Positions 35,803 to 44,817 of a stretch of 64,000 bases of DNA are shown one piece after another. The notes beneath the pieces were generated by a model. The model had not been told where the DNA came from and did no database searches. It worked only from the letters and a program-made list of their open reading frames with translations. A program made the translations under genes and the position numbers. Every line of letters begins with the position of its first letter. The stretch's first letter is position 1. The DNA comes from Oscillatoria sp. FACHB-1407 (GTDB taxonomy: Bacteria > Cyanobacteriota > Cyanobacteriia > Elainellales > Elainellaceae): positions 186,001 to 250,000 of the forward strand of contig NZ_JACJSA010000011.1 of NCBI RefSeq assembly GCF_014697545.1. Direction: 5' to 3'.

Positions 35803-36630
35803 ATGATTGGGTTTGACCAATTGCGTTATTTGACGCATCTCCTGAAAACAGCTAAGTATTCCTTGAAAGCAGGAGGGCTTGCCTGGTTTCTAGCCGTTTT
35901 ACTCATTGCTCCCTCCGTGTTGGCGCAGATAGAGCTACCGACCCTGATCGCATCGGGATGGGGCGTTCCCAGTGGCAATCGCAGAGGGGGTGGGCAGCGG
36001 GCGGGCAGTTGCCCTAATGTCAATATTCCGTTGACAGCCCTCGTGCCACTTCAAGATGATAACGGCACTCTGGTTGCTCAAGGCTCAACTGCCTCTGATC
36101 ATCCCACCCTGTGGTTTTATGTCCCTTACACTATTGGGGATGCGATGACCGCTTCACTCTGGCTTGAGGAACCTGAACCGGGCAGCGACCCCTCCGCCGA
36201 TCGCATCTACTACACTCAACGCGAGATTCTGTCCCTGCCTCCAACCCCCCCTGGAATTGTCAGCATTCAACTCCCCAGAAGTGAACCCGCTCTCACCGTC
36301 GGCAACACCTATCGTTGGCTGTTAGTGGTGACATGCGATGCGAGTGATGCTTCCAGCAACAAAGTAGCAGAAGTTGAGCTATCACGGATTGCATCTGATT
36401 CAACCGTGTCAGTTGGTAATACTGCTTCCTTGGAAAGCCGACTGAATGCCTACCGACAGGCAAGGCTCTGGAGCGAATTCATTACCGCTTTGGGAACAGC
36501 GTATTGTCAATCCTCCAGCAGACCACTAAATACTAACAGTGTGGTTGCCACGGAATGGAGTCAAACCTTGCAAGAGATTGGACTGGAGGCGATCGCCACA
36601 CAGTCCGATGTGACCTGCTCTGCTCGGTAG
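35803..36630 (+). CDS. DUF928-family exported protein
   Basis: 275 residues. A hydrophobic segment (LAWFLAVLLIAPSVLAQ) near residue 30-45 serves as signal peptide after a long N-region. The mature part shows the family pattern: GGGQRAGSCP, LTALVPLQDD, HPTLWFYVPY and TYRWLLVVTCD. DUF928 genes in cyanobacteria recur beside CHASE2 and FHA-CHAT genes; the function is unknown. It starts 10 bp after the TIR-CHASE2 stop, so the two are probably cotranscribed. Confidence 0.85.
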   Translation: MIGFDQLRYLTHLLKTAKYSLKAGGLAWFLAVLLIAPSVLAQIELPTLIASGWGVPSGNRRGGGQRAGSCPNVNIPLTALVPLQDDNGTLVAQGSTASDHPTLWFYVPYTIGDAMTASLWLEEPEPGSDPSADRIYYTQREILSLPPTPPGIVSIQLPRSEPALTVGNTYRWLLVVTCDASDASSNKVAEVELSRIASDSTVSVGNTASLESRLNAYRQARLWSEFITALGTAYCQSSSRPLNTNSVVATEWSQTLQEIGLEAIATQSDVTCSAR

Positions 36631-36653
36631 GGGTTGATGAGGGGAAGGGGTGG

Positions 36654-36708
36654 TGGTCAATGGTCAATGGTCAAGGGTCAATGGTCAATGGTCAATGGTC
36701 AAGGGTCA
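36654..36708. repeat. Heptanucleotide tandem repeat (STRR), short array
   Basis: Repeats of TGGTCAA with single-base variants (TGGTCAA, GGGTCAA). It is the reverse complement of the CCATTGA/CCATTAA array at 47934-48138. It lies in the 189-bp gap between the DUF928 and FHA-CHAT genes. Confidence 0.85.
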
Positions 36709-36819
36709 GAGGGTGGGGGTCAAAGGAAAGTCAGTTTGATGTTTCTCCCATACCAGAAGACCAGGGTGGGGAAGTTCAAGGTTAGGTAGTGTGTTTCTCG
36801 CTAAATACTGAAGGTGCTT

Positions 36820-39800
36820 ATGTCTGCGATCGCCTCTCGTCTATGGTTCCTCGGTCTTATCTCCTGCGGAGTGTTGCCACTGCTCGCTTCAGTTCCAGTG
36901 CAAGCGCAGTCGATCAGGGCCGAACCGAACAGTGCCGGAACGGTGGTTGACCAGAATGGCAATCGCTTTACCATCACCGGGGGAACGCAATCTGGCAGCA
37001 ATTTATTTCACAGCTTTGAACAGTTTGGCTTGAGTGCCGCAGAAATTGCTTCCTTTGTTTCCCGTCCTGACATTCAAAACATCTTGGGACGGGTTACCGG
37101 AGGGCAAGCCTCACTCATTGATGGTTTGCTGGAAGTCACCGGGGGCAACTCTAATCTGTATCTCCTAAATCCCGCAGGCATTCTATTTGGAGCTAATGCT
37201 CGGCTGGATTTACCTGCTTCCTTTTATGCCACCACTGCGACTGGCATCGGCTTTGGCAACAACACGTTTAACGCGGTTGGTTCTAACAACTACGCGGCAC
37301 TGATCGGTAATCCTGATAGTTTTGCTTTTACCCTGAGTCAAGCGGGAGCCATTGTCAATGCAGGCAACCTGGTTGTGAATCCTGGTGAAAGTGTCGGTCT
37401 TATTGGTGGAACGGTCGTCAACACAGGCACTATTTCCGCACCGGGAGGAACGATTACCTTAGCGGCGATTCCCGGAGCAAATCGAGTCCGAGTGAGTCAG
37501 ATAGGGAGTCTGCTCAGTTTAGAACTAGAGCCACCGGACGGCAGTTGGGATGGCATCAATCCGCTGCCCTTTACGCCCCTCTCTCTGCCAGAACTGCTAA
37601 CCGGAGGAGACATTGCCACGGCAACGGGTCTAGTCACCAATCCCGATGGCACAATTCGACTGAGTAGCACTTCCGTTCCCATTCAACCCGGAACAGCAAT
37701 CACCTCTGGAACCCTCAATACCGCTACAGACGCGACCATCAGTACAGACGCGATGAATCGCGTCTCTGCGGTTCCCCAGATTAATGTTCTGGGCGATCGC
37801 GTGGCTTTGTTGGCAGCTAATCTGAATGCCTCGGCAACTAACGGGGGCGGCACGGTTCGGATTGGTGGCGACTATCAGGGACAGGGAAGCGTGTTCAATG
37901 CCTCCCGCACCTTTGTCAGTCAAGATTCTACGATCACCGCAGATGCGTTAGAGAGTGGCAATGGCGGACGGGCGATCGTCTGGGCAGATGAAACCACTCG
38001 CTTTTTAGGCACGATTTCCGCCCAAGGGGGACAAACCGCTGGAGATGGCGGTTTTGTCGAAGTGTCAGGGGCACAAAACCTGCTGTTTGAGGGCTTGGTG
38101 AATGTAGGAGCTACTAACGGTCAATTGGGAACGCTATTACTCGATCCCACGAACATCACGATCTGGGATAGCACTGATAGTCCAGGTGTGACAGCAGCAC
38201 TTCCTGATATTTTTGCGGCTGACTTGCCAGGGGATGTTTTTATTAACAGCACAACATTAGCAGGTCAAACCGGAAATATTATTCTGGAAGCGACCAATGA
38301 CATCACGATTCGGAATGTAGCGGGTGGGGGGATTGCGCTAAACTTTGTGCCCGGTGGTTCCATTACGTTTACGGCTGATTCAGATGGATCTGGGGCTGGC
38401 GATTTCATCATGAATGCGGGCAGTTCTATCGATACAGCCGGACGTAATATTACAATTTCTGGAACCAATCTGACCCTGACTAACCTAGAGACAGGATCAA
38501 ATGGTGGAAATGCGCCAGGGGGAGTGATCACCCTCACCGCAACTGAGGACATTACTGTAGACGGTCTGTCCTCGGCTAACTTTCCAATTACAGGAGATGC
38601 GGGCGATGGAGGAGCCATCACGCTCAATGCAGGCGGCGACATTACTATATCGCCAGTGATAGGAGTAAGATCATTCTCCCAAACCAATGTTGCCAATGCA
38701 GGAGATGGAGGAGCGATTTCATTTACGGCGGGTGGCGATATTACAGTGGGGAACATTTTAGATTCCACTTCCTCAGGCGGCTTAAACTCAGGCGATGGAG
38801 GAGCCATCACCCTCACCTCAACAGCAGGCAGTATTACGACCGGAGGTGTAAGTGCCTCTTCATCTTCAAACTCTGGAACAGCGGGAACTGGGGGTGCTGT
38901 TACGTTTACTGCAACAGCAGGCAGTATTACGACCGGAAGTGTAAGCACCTTTTCATCTATAACTTCTGGAACGGAAGGAACTGGAGGTGCGATCGCCCTC
39001 ACTGCAAGAGATAGTGTCACCGCTACTTCCCTTTTGAGTGACAATACCGACATTACCCTGACCGGAAATGAGATTGACTTTGATGGTTTCTCTGGGCAAG
39101 ACAATAACATTACCCTTCAACCTTTTAGCCCTGATCGGGCGATCGCCATTAATGGTGTCACAGACAGTGGCACTGCAACGTTAGATCTCTTAAGCAGCGA
39201 AATTAGCTTGCTCTTCTCGATTAGGACGATCACGATTGGTAGAGAGGGAGGGAGTGGCACAGTCACCGTTAATACTGGCTCTTATATTGGTCCCTCCAAC
39301 CTACGAGGAGCTTCTACTTTAATCAGCGTTGGCGATGCAATCTGGCGCATTGATGGAACGAATAGTGGAACGCTTGATAATCTTTCTTTTACCTCCGTGC
39401 CAAATCTGCGTGGAGGTGACGGTAATGATACATTTACTCTCTTCAGTGGAGGGAGCCTCACGGGAACCATATCGGGAGGGGGTGGAACCAATACCTTAAG
39501 GGGGGGCAGTGCTTCTCCTGGTTCTGGTGATAATAACTGGGTGATTACAGGTTCAAATGCTGGCTCTCTCAATGGCACTGCCTTTACCGAGTTTCAGTCT
39601 TTAGAGGGTTCATCAGGAGCCGACTCTTTTGAATTTAGAAGCAACACACAATTTACAGGCAACATCAATGACAATGGTGGCGTATTGCGACTAACAGGCG
39701 ATACGGTAAATTTGACAGGCAATATCACTGCCTTTAATAGCCCTCTAACAATTGAAGCGAGCCAGGGCAACATTAATGTAAGAAATATCACGACTGGTAG

Positions 39801-41718
39801 CAGCACGGGTGGGTCAATCACGCTTACCGCTCGCAGCGGCGCAATTACAACAGGTAACTTAAGCACAGCCGCTAGTACCAGTGGTGGCGCGATTACTATT
39901 ATTGCCAGAGATGCCATCACCATAAGCACGATTGATACAAGCGGCAACAGTGGCAATGGGGGAAATGTTACCCTTGACCCCAGTGGCGATATTCAAGTCA
40001 CTTCCATCAATGCGGATGGTGGCACCAGCGGCAGAGGGGGAACGGTCGATATCACGACAGGGAGGTTTTTCCGGGCAACAGGTTCGTTTACGAATCGCAA
40101 TGGTTTACTATCAAGCATTTCTGCGGCTGGGGGAACTGGTAATGGAACGGTGATCATTCGCCATGGGGGCAATGGGGCAACACCGTTTGTCATTGGTGCA
40201 AACTTTAGAGGCAGCGATCTGACTGGAATTAATGGCACAGCTGCTGCGATTACCAATGGAACTGATACTTTTAGCGTTGGAGAGTCGTTTAACAGCAGCA
40301 TCACACGCGGCAATCTGCAACTGATCACAGGAGGTGACGGCTCAGGGGGAGATGACCCAGATGAGTGCGACTTCATCGATTGCGGGGATGATGATGATTA
40401 CGATGACGAGGAGTATGACTACGAAGAGGAAGAGGAATATTACATTGAGGAACCGCTAGCCCGCGAAAGCCTGCTTGCCATTCAACAGCAAACGGGCATT
40501 AGACCGGCTCTGATTTATGTCAGTTTTGTGTCTACTGATGTGCCGATCGCCACTACCTTTGAGCGACAAGAAGCGATCGCCACACAGCAGTTTGCCAGTC
40601 ACCTCGATCGCCCCAACCCAACTCAACCGCCAACCTTGGCGATCGCCCCTCAAGATACCGATGAACTGACGCTTCTTTTAGTCACCCCCGATGGAGAAAA
40701 CATCTATCGTCGAATCCCCGGTGTGACTCGTGCCGAAGTGATTGAAGCCTCTCAACAACTACGAGCCGCCGTGACCAATCCTCGACTAGTCCGGACTCGC
40801 ACCTACTTGCCTGCGGCAAAACAACTCTATGACTGGATGATTGCCCCTCTGCAAGCTGAACTGCAAGCCGAAGAAATTAAAAATATTGGTTTCATTCTGG
40901 ATTCTGGATTGCGAACCATTCCTCTGGCAGCATTGCACGATGGGCAGGGTTTCCTGATTGAAAACTACAGCATTGGATTAATGCCTAGCTTGAATCTGGT
41001 GGATACGCGCTATGAAGACATCCGCGACAGTGCGGTGTTAGCCGCTGGAACCTCAGACTTTCGGGGGTTTGGGCTTGATCCACTGCCAGCGGTTCCAGCC
41101 GAAATAGAGGCGATTTCTAACCTGTGGGAAGGGCAGACCAGCACCCTAGAAGGCAATCAGTTTACGATCGCTCAGTTACAAGCGGCACGGTTAGAGCGTC
41201 CCTTTGGCATTGTGCATTTAGCAACTCACGGTGAATTTGTTCCCGGCAATCTGGCAAATTCTTACATTCAGTTCAGCGATACTCGCCTACGCCTTGACCA
41301 GATTCGGACGTTAGGCTTTAACGATCCTCCCGTTGAACTCATGGTCTTAAGTGCCTGTCGTATGGCATTGGGGAGTGAGACGGCAGAACTGGGCTTTGCT
41401 GGATTAGCGGTTCAGGCAGGTGTTAAAACGGCTCTTGCAAGCCTCTGGAGTATCAGTGACGAGGGCACCTTAGGGTTGATGACCGAGTTTTATGAAGAGT
41501 TGCGTACTCAACCGATCAAAGCAGAAGCACTCCGTCAAGCCCAACTGGCAATGGCAGAAGGTCGAGTACGGGTTGAAGGCGATCGCCTGGTCTTGAGTAG
41601 CACGGATGGTGAAGAGATCGCTTTGGATCTACCCGAAACCCTGGATGGTCGTGGCGATCGTGATTTTATCCACCCCTATTACTGGGCAGGTTTCACACTA
41701 GTGGGTAGCCCCTGGTAA
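36820..41718 (+). CDS. FHA beta-helix surface protein with C-terminal CHAT protease domain
   Basis: 1632 residues from ATG 36820 with GAAGG five bases upstream. Signal peptide to about 31 (VPVQAQS); two-partner-secretion FHA N-domain about 32-290 (GSNLFHSFEQFGL, NPAGILFGANARLDL); then a long Gly/Thr/Ile-rich beta-helix with GGAITLT and GGDITV repeats. An Asp/Glu/Tyr-rich stretch near 1178-1212 links to a CHAT domain (about 1280-1632) whose dyad is His1470 (HLATHGEF) and Cys1513 (LSACRMALG). It should be a secreted caspase-like protease. No TpsB/FhaC transporter gene is in the window. Confidence 0.9.
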   Translation: MSAIASRLWFLGLISCGVLPLLASVPVQAQSIRAEPNSAGTVVDQNGNRFTITGGTQSGSNLFHSFEQFGLSAAEIASFVSRPDIQNILGRVTGGQASLIDGLLEVTGGNSNLYLLNPAGILFGANARLDLPASFYATTATGIGFGNNTFNAVGSNNYAALIGNPDSFAFTLSQAGAIVNAGNLVVNPGESVGLIGGTVVNTGTISAPGGTITLAAIPGANRVRVSQIGSLLSLELEPPDGSWDGINPLPFTPLSLPELLTGGDIATATGLVTNPDGTIRLSSTSVPIQPGTAITSGTLNTATDATISTDAMNRVSAVPQINVLGDRVALLAANLNASATNGGGTVRIGGDYQGQGSVFNASRTFVSQDSTITADALESGNGGRAIVWADETTRFLGTISAQGGQTAGDGGFVEVSGAQNLLFEGLVNVGATNGQLGTLLLDPTNITIWDSTDSPGVTAALPDIFAADLPGDVFINSTTLAGQTGNIILEATNDITIRNVAGGGIALNFVPGGSITFTADSDGSGAGDFIMNAGSSIDTAGRNITISGTNLTLTNLETGSNGGNAPGGVITLTATEDITVDGLSSANFPITGDAGDGGAITLNAGGDITISPVIGVRSFSQTNVANAGDGGAISFTAGGDITVGNILDSTSSGGLNSGDGGAITLTSTAGSITTGGVSASSSSNSGTAGTGGAVTFTATAGSITTGSVSTFSSITSGTEGTGGAIALTARDSVTATSLLSDNTDITLTGNEIDFDGFSGQDNNITLQPFSPDRAIAINGVTDSGTATLDLLSSEISLLFSIRTITIGREGGSGTVTVNTGSYIGPSNLRGASTLISVGDAIWRIDGTNSGTLDNLSFTSVPNLRGGDGNDTFTLFSGGSLTGTISGGGGTNTLRGGSASPGSGDNNWVITGSNAGSLNGTAFTEFQSLEGSSGADSFEFRSNTQFTGNINDNGGVLRLTGDTVNLTGNITAFNSPLTIEASQGNINVRNITTGSSTGGSITLTARSGAITTGNLSTAASTSGGAITIIARDAITISTIDTSGNSGNGGNVTLDPSGDIQVTSINADGGTSGRGGTVDITTGRFFRATGSFTNRNGLLSSISAAGGTGNGTVIIRHGGNGATPFVIGANFRGSDLTGINGTAAAITNGTDTFSVGESFNSSITRGNLQLITGGDGSGGDDPDECDFIDCGDDDDYDDEEYDYEEEEEYYIEEPLARESLLAIQQQTGIRPALIYVSFVSTDVPIATTFERQEAIATQQFASHLDRPNPTQPPTLAIAPQDTDELTLLLVTPDGENIYRRIPGVTRAEVIEASQQLRAAVTNPRLVRTRTYLPAAKQLYDWMIAPLQAELQAEEIKNIGFILDSGLRTIPLAALHDGQGFLIENYSIGLMPSLNLVDTRYEDIRDSAVLAAGTSDFRGFGLDPLPAVPAEIEAISNLWEGQTSTLEGNQFTIAQLQAARLERPFGIVHLATHGEFVPGNLANSYIQFSDTRLRLDQIRTLGFNDPPVELMVLSACRMALGSETAELGFAGLAVQAGVKTALASLWSISDEGTLGLMTEFYEELRTQPIKAEALRQAQLAMAEGRVRVEGDRLVLSSTDGEEIALDLPETLDGRGDRDFIHPYYWAGFTLVGSPW

Positions 41719-41772
41719 TCTCAAATTGGTATTACTCCAACCTGATTGATGTTGATGAATTTCCTCGATTGC

Positions 41773-41880
41773 TATAGCAGTACTCACTAAGGTTAGAACG
41801 GGGTACAGGGATGGAACCCCTGGCTTGGGGCGCAGCCCCCACACCCCTTATGTCCTAATGCATATGCGTAGGGCTGTACA
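41773..41880 (+). repeat. GC-rich hairpin repeat (family R1)
   Basis: GGTTAGAACGGGGTACAGGG, then the two-stem core (GGGATGGAACCCCT, GGGGCGCAGCCCCC). It fills most of the gap between the FHA-CHAT stop and the AraC start and may act as a terminator-like structure. Confidence 0.7.
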
Positions 41881-41926
41881 AGCAAAAATTCGGCACAATG
41901 GGAATATCTTTTGGCTGTGACAGGTT

Positions 41927-42838
41927 ATGGGGAAACAGAAGCAGGCTGTCAAACAACTGGATTATTGCCAGACGAACGCATCCGATCAGATCGTTCCTAA
42001 CCCTCCTGTTTTAAGGAGTTTGGGCTGGTCAGGGATGCATTTTGAACTGCATCAACAACCGATCTTTGCGACTGATGAACACCACCACACAATGCATGTG
42101 TTAGCTTGTGGGGTGATTGGTTCAGCCCGCCAAAATGCACCGGGGGCGCGATCGCTCGATGGTAAGCGATCGCATGAAAGACGTGGTTCCAGCGACATTG
42201 CTATTATTCCAGCCGAAATCACGCATTCCTGTAGTTGGGATACTCCGGCTCAATTTATGGTGTTGGCAATTGACCCTATCCTTTTGAAACAGGTTGGACA
42301 GGATTGGGTAAACCCTGACCGAATTGAACTACTACCCCGGTTTATGAGTGACTCAGATGCATTCATACACCATATTTTTTCAACCTTGAAAACAGAAGCT
42401 GAGATCGGAGGAATGGGAAGCCGTTTGCTGGTTGATAGTCTTAAAACCGCATTAGCGGTTCATCTCTTGCGGAACTATTGCGCTACTCGCCCTAAACTCT
42501 CCAGTTATGTCAATGGGTTGCCTCAAAATACACTAACTCTTGTAAAAGAGTATATCAATAGCAATCTTCATCAAGATTTGAGATTAGATGAGCTTGCGGC
42601 GATCGCGCAACTCAGTCCCTATCACTTTATCCGATTGTTTAAGCAAAGTTTAGGAATTACACCTTATCAATACATTTTGCAGTGTCGATTGAAGCAAGCA
42701 AAACATCTTTTGCAACACAGCGAGTTAAGCATTATTGAAATTGCTCATCGAACGGGTTTTTGTGATCAAAGTCATTTAACTCGTTACTTTAAACGCATAC
42801 TGGGTGTTACACCTAAACAATTGTTGCAGTCAAGATAG
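41927..42838 (+). CDS. AraC-family transcriptional regulator (C)
   Basis: 303 residues. The N-terminal half is a cupin-like sensing region (ATDEHHHTMHVLACGVIG, HSCSWDTPAQFMVLAIDP). The C-terminal double HTH is LDELAAIAQLSPYHFIRLFK and IIEIAHRTGFCDQSHLTRYF. Unlike the PchR-like pair it stands alone, downstream of the FHA-CHAT gene and upstream of repeats, so its targets are not evident. Confidence 0.88.
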   Translation: MGKQKQAVKQLDYCQTNASDQIVPNPPVLRSLGWSGMHFELHQQPIFATDEHHHTMHVLACGVIGSARQNAPGARSLDGKRSHERRGSSDIAIIPAEITHSCSWDTPAQFMVLAIDPILLKQVGQDWVNPDRIELLPRFMSDSDAFIHHIFSTLKTEAEIGGMGSRLLVDSLKTALAVHLLRNYCATRPKLSSYVNGLPQNTLTLVKEYINSNLHQDLRLDELAAIAQLSPYHFIRLFKQSLGITPYQYILQCRLKQAKHLLQHSELSIIEIAHRTGFCDQSHLTRYFKRILGVTPKQLLQSR

Positions 42839-42917
42839 AAATTTTAGATGGGTGTTTTTTGATGAATTATACGCATCGAGAAGTTTGGCAATCTCTATTT
42901 GGATAGTGCTTCAAAGA

Positions 42918-43013
42918 ATAAGTTCGATATTGGATCGGAGCGGGTTTTGCCGTCAAATCCATCGCAGGATGTAGGTGATTGGCTAAATCTGCCCGTACAG
43001 GTTTGGGATTTAT
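42918..43013. repeat. Dispersed repeat R3, copy 2
   Basis: Matches 13889-13986 along most of its length (ATAAGTTCGATATT to GCCCGTACAG). It is followed 15 bp later by the palindromic repeat at 43029, so the 305-bp gap 42839-43143 consists almost wholly of repeats. Confidence 0.65.
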
Positions 43014-43028
43014 AGCCGTAGCCACATT

Positions 43029-43115
43029 CGATGGGGCGGAGGCGAGTCAGAAAGCTCCTCTAGACTAAGGGATTAAGCCATTGCCGTTGCCTTAAGCTTT
43101 CTAACCAAAGCTATA
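43029..43115. repeat. Dispersed imperfect-palindrome repeat, copy 2
   Basis: The counterpart of 8947-9033, about 87 bp with the same ends. It lies between R3 and the 3' end of the methyltransferase gene. Confidence 0.7.
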
Positions 43116-43143
43116 ACCCTGGATCGCTAAATTGCCTTTTCTG

Positions 43144-43782
43144 CTATACCTGTAAAGACAAATAGAGTTTGATTAGCGGGTGGGGAGCCGTTTCACCTCG
43201 ATAGCGATGTAGCCCAACGCCCATGTCTCCAGTGGCGGTTAGGCGATAAATGATTTCCTCAAAGTTGGCCTCCCGAAAATGTTTGCGAACAATTTCGGGA
43301 TAGGCAATTCCATCCGCGTAGGAACGAGTCCACAACACGAAGGCATCTGGTTTTGCCAAATACTTCAGATTGCCAATTAATCGCTGTAACTCGGCTTCAT
43401 CTGGTAAGTTGCCAAAAACTCCACAGACTAATACAATATCGGCTGGAACAGCCCCAGCATAAGCATTAGAATAAGTCGCGTCTCCATTCACAAAGGTGAT
43501 CTGGTCGCTTAATCCTGTGGTGGCGATCGCCTGTCGCCCTCGTTCCACTAATTGAGGATTGAGGTTAACTAATCGAGCTTGAATATCATGAACGCGAGGA
43601 TGGTTAGGAATTACACCCAACAAATCTCGTCCATCTCCAGCACATACACTCACAATGCGTATAAGACCCGGTGGCGCATTATCTAAGCTGGTTTTGATGT
43701 GCTCCTGCACGATCTCTAAACGTTGTTGTAAGCGTTGATCACTCTGATACAAATCGTGCCACTCAAACCAATCTTTTGGCAT
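43144..43782 (-). CDS. Class I SAM-dependent methyltransferase-like protein
   Basis: 212 residues. The SAM-binding glycine loop is IRIVSVCAGDGRDLLGVI, then an acidic-end strand (ARLVNLNPQLVERG), ITFVNGDATYS for the adenine pocket, and VPADIVLVCGVFGNLPDE. No specific substrate class is evident. It stands alone on the minus strand, and nothing is recognisable in 43783-43965. Confidence 0.8.
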   Translation of the reverse strand: MPKDWFEWHDLYQSDQRLQQRLEIVQEHIKTSLDNAPPGLIRIVSVCAGDGRDLLGVIPNHPRVHDIQARLVNLNPQLVERGRQAIATTGLSDQITFVNGDATYSNAYAGAVPADIVLVCGVFGNLPDEAELQRLIGNLKYLAKPDAFVLWTRSYADGIAYPEIVRKHFREANFEEIIYRLTATGDMGVGLHRYRGETAPHPLIKLYLSLQV

Positions 43783-43967
43783 AATATTTCCTCTCAGAGG
43801 ATTAGGGAAATGATTGTTGAAATTATGTCTTGTTCGTACAGCATCTAAACTGTTCTTCCAAAAGGCGACTCACTATCCTGCTTCAACAAAGTTTGTTTGA
43901 ACCACAGTATCTACGCCTACACGGCGTTGCTGAATGCAGATATGATTCTCAAAAACTGACCACCGCT

Positions 43968-43993
43968 GTAAGGGCGTTTCGCGAAACGCCCCT
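43968..43993. repeat. Short palindromic repeat R4, copy 1
   Basis: AGGGCGTTTCGCGAAACGCCCCT is a nearly perfect palindrome. A diverged relative lies at 46105-46136. Both copies sit next to broken genes of the sulfonate cluster. Confidence 0.6.
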
Positions 43994-44042
43994 CCGAAAT
44001 TCATAGATTGGCTCAGCAACACCTGTATACACCAAGAAAGGA

Positions 44043-44648
44043 TTGGGAGGGGTGCATTTGTTGTGTTCTGGCAAGGATAACGTCAGAGTGGAATGGACTC
44101 AGAGTGCAGGCAGTAACAAAGCCCTGGAATTGCTCAACAGCCGCAGCATCGATTTTGGTTCCACTACAGGAGCCGCTGCACTCATTGGAAAGACGAACGG
44201 CAACCTCATCCAATCTATCTATGTTGATTCCAAGCCGGAATGGACGGCATTATTTAGCGACGCACTGCCCCGGCAGCTATCGGGTGGAATGGCACAACGA
44301 GTTGCGATCGCTCACGCCCTAGTCACGAAGCCCATGACATTATTGTTAGATGAGCCGTTTACCGCGCTGGATGTCTTTACTCGTGCTACGCTTCAGGATC
44401 ATTTGCTGGATATCTGGAATGACGATCGCCCCACGTTGATTTTGGTAACACATGACATCGAAGAGGCACTGGTTCTCAGCGATCATGTTATTCTATTGCG
44501 ACCCAATCCAGGGCAAATTCATCGAGAGTTCACGCTTGATCTGCCCCGTCCACGCAGGCGCACAGACGCTCATCTGCAACGCTGGAAAGAGCGGTTAGTA
44601 GATGAGTTGAATCTGTCGCTAATCGAGCGATCGCTCACTGAAGTCTAA
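44043..44648 (+). pseudogene. In-frame SsuA-SsuB relic from an internal deletion of a sulfonate ABC operon
   Basis: The 201-codon frame joins two unrelated proteins. Residues 14-70 (VRVEWTQSAGSNKALELLNS, SIDFGSTTGAAA, SIYVDSKPEWTAL) belong to an aliphatic-sulfonate-type binding protein. From about residue 71 it is the second half of an SsuB/TauB-type ATPase (LSGGMAQRVAIAHALV, LLLDEPFTALD, LVTHDIEEA). The permease, Walker A and most of the binding protein are missing. It cannot form a transporter; the frame starts at a TTG. Confidence 0.8.
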
Positions 44649-44731
44649 TTTTGGGGATGGTAGTGGCGGTTGAAACCGCTGCTACACAAGCGAAACTTGC
44701 CTTCGCAGGTTACTCAAATGATAGTCTCTGG

Positions 44732-44780
44732 TAGTCCGCGTCGGCGGACTTAGCGCAAATAGCCGCGAATTCATTCGCCA
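44732..44780. repeat. Dispersed repeat R5, copy 1
   Basis: GTAGTCCGCGTCGGCGGACTT, then GCGCAAATAGCCGCGAATTC. The reverse complement resembles 53486-53527 (ATTCGCGGCTA ... AACGCGGACT). The GTCCGC/GCGGAC arms form a small hairpin. Confidence 0.55.
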
Positions 44781-44817
44781 AGCTGAATCAGTCCTAGCTT
44801 TACTCCTACCCATCTCT

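Noticed and set aside
38265-39110. 281-codon open frame antisense to the FHA-CHAT gene
   Set aside because: It mirrors the Gly/Thr-rich beta-helix codons and gives a low-complexity Pro/Val/Ala protein; a shadow frame.
30868-41718. tonB as a fourth member of the TIR-CHASE2 cluster
   Set aside because: A 347-bp gap with an R1 repeat separates them, and tonB fits the adjacent exbBD and siderophore receptors better.
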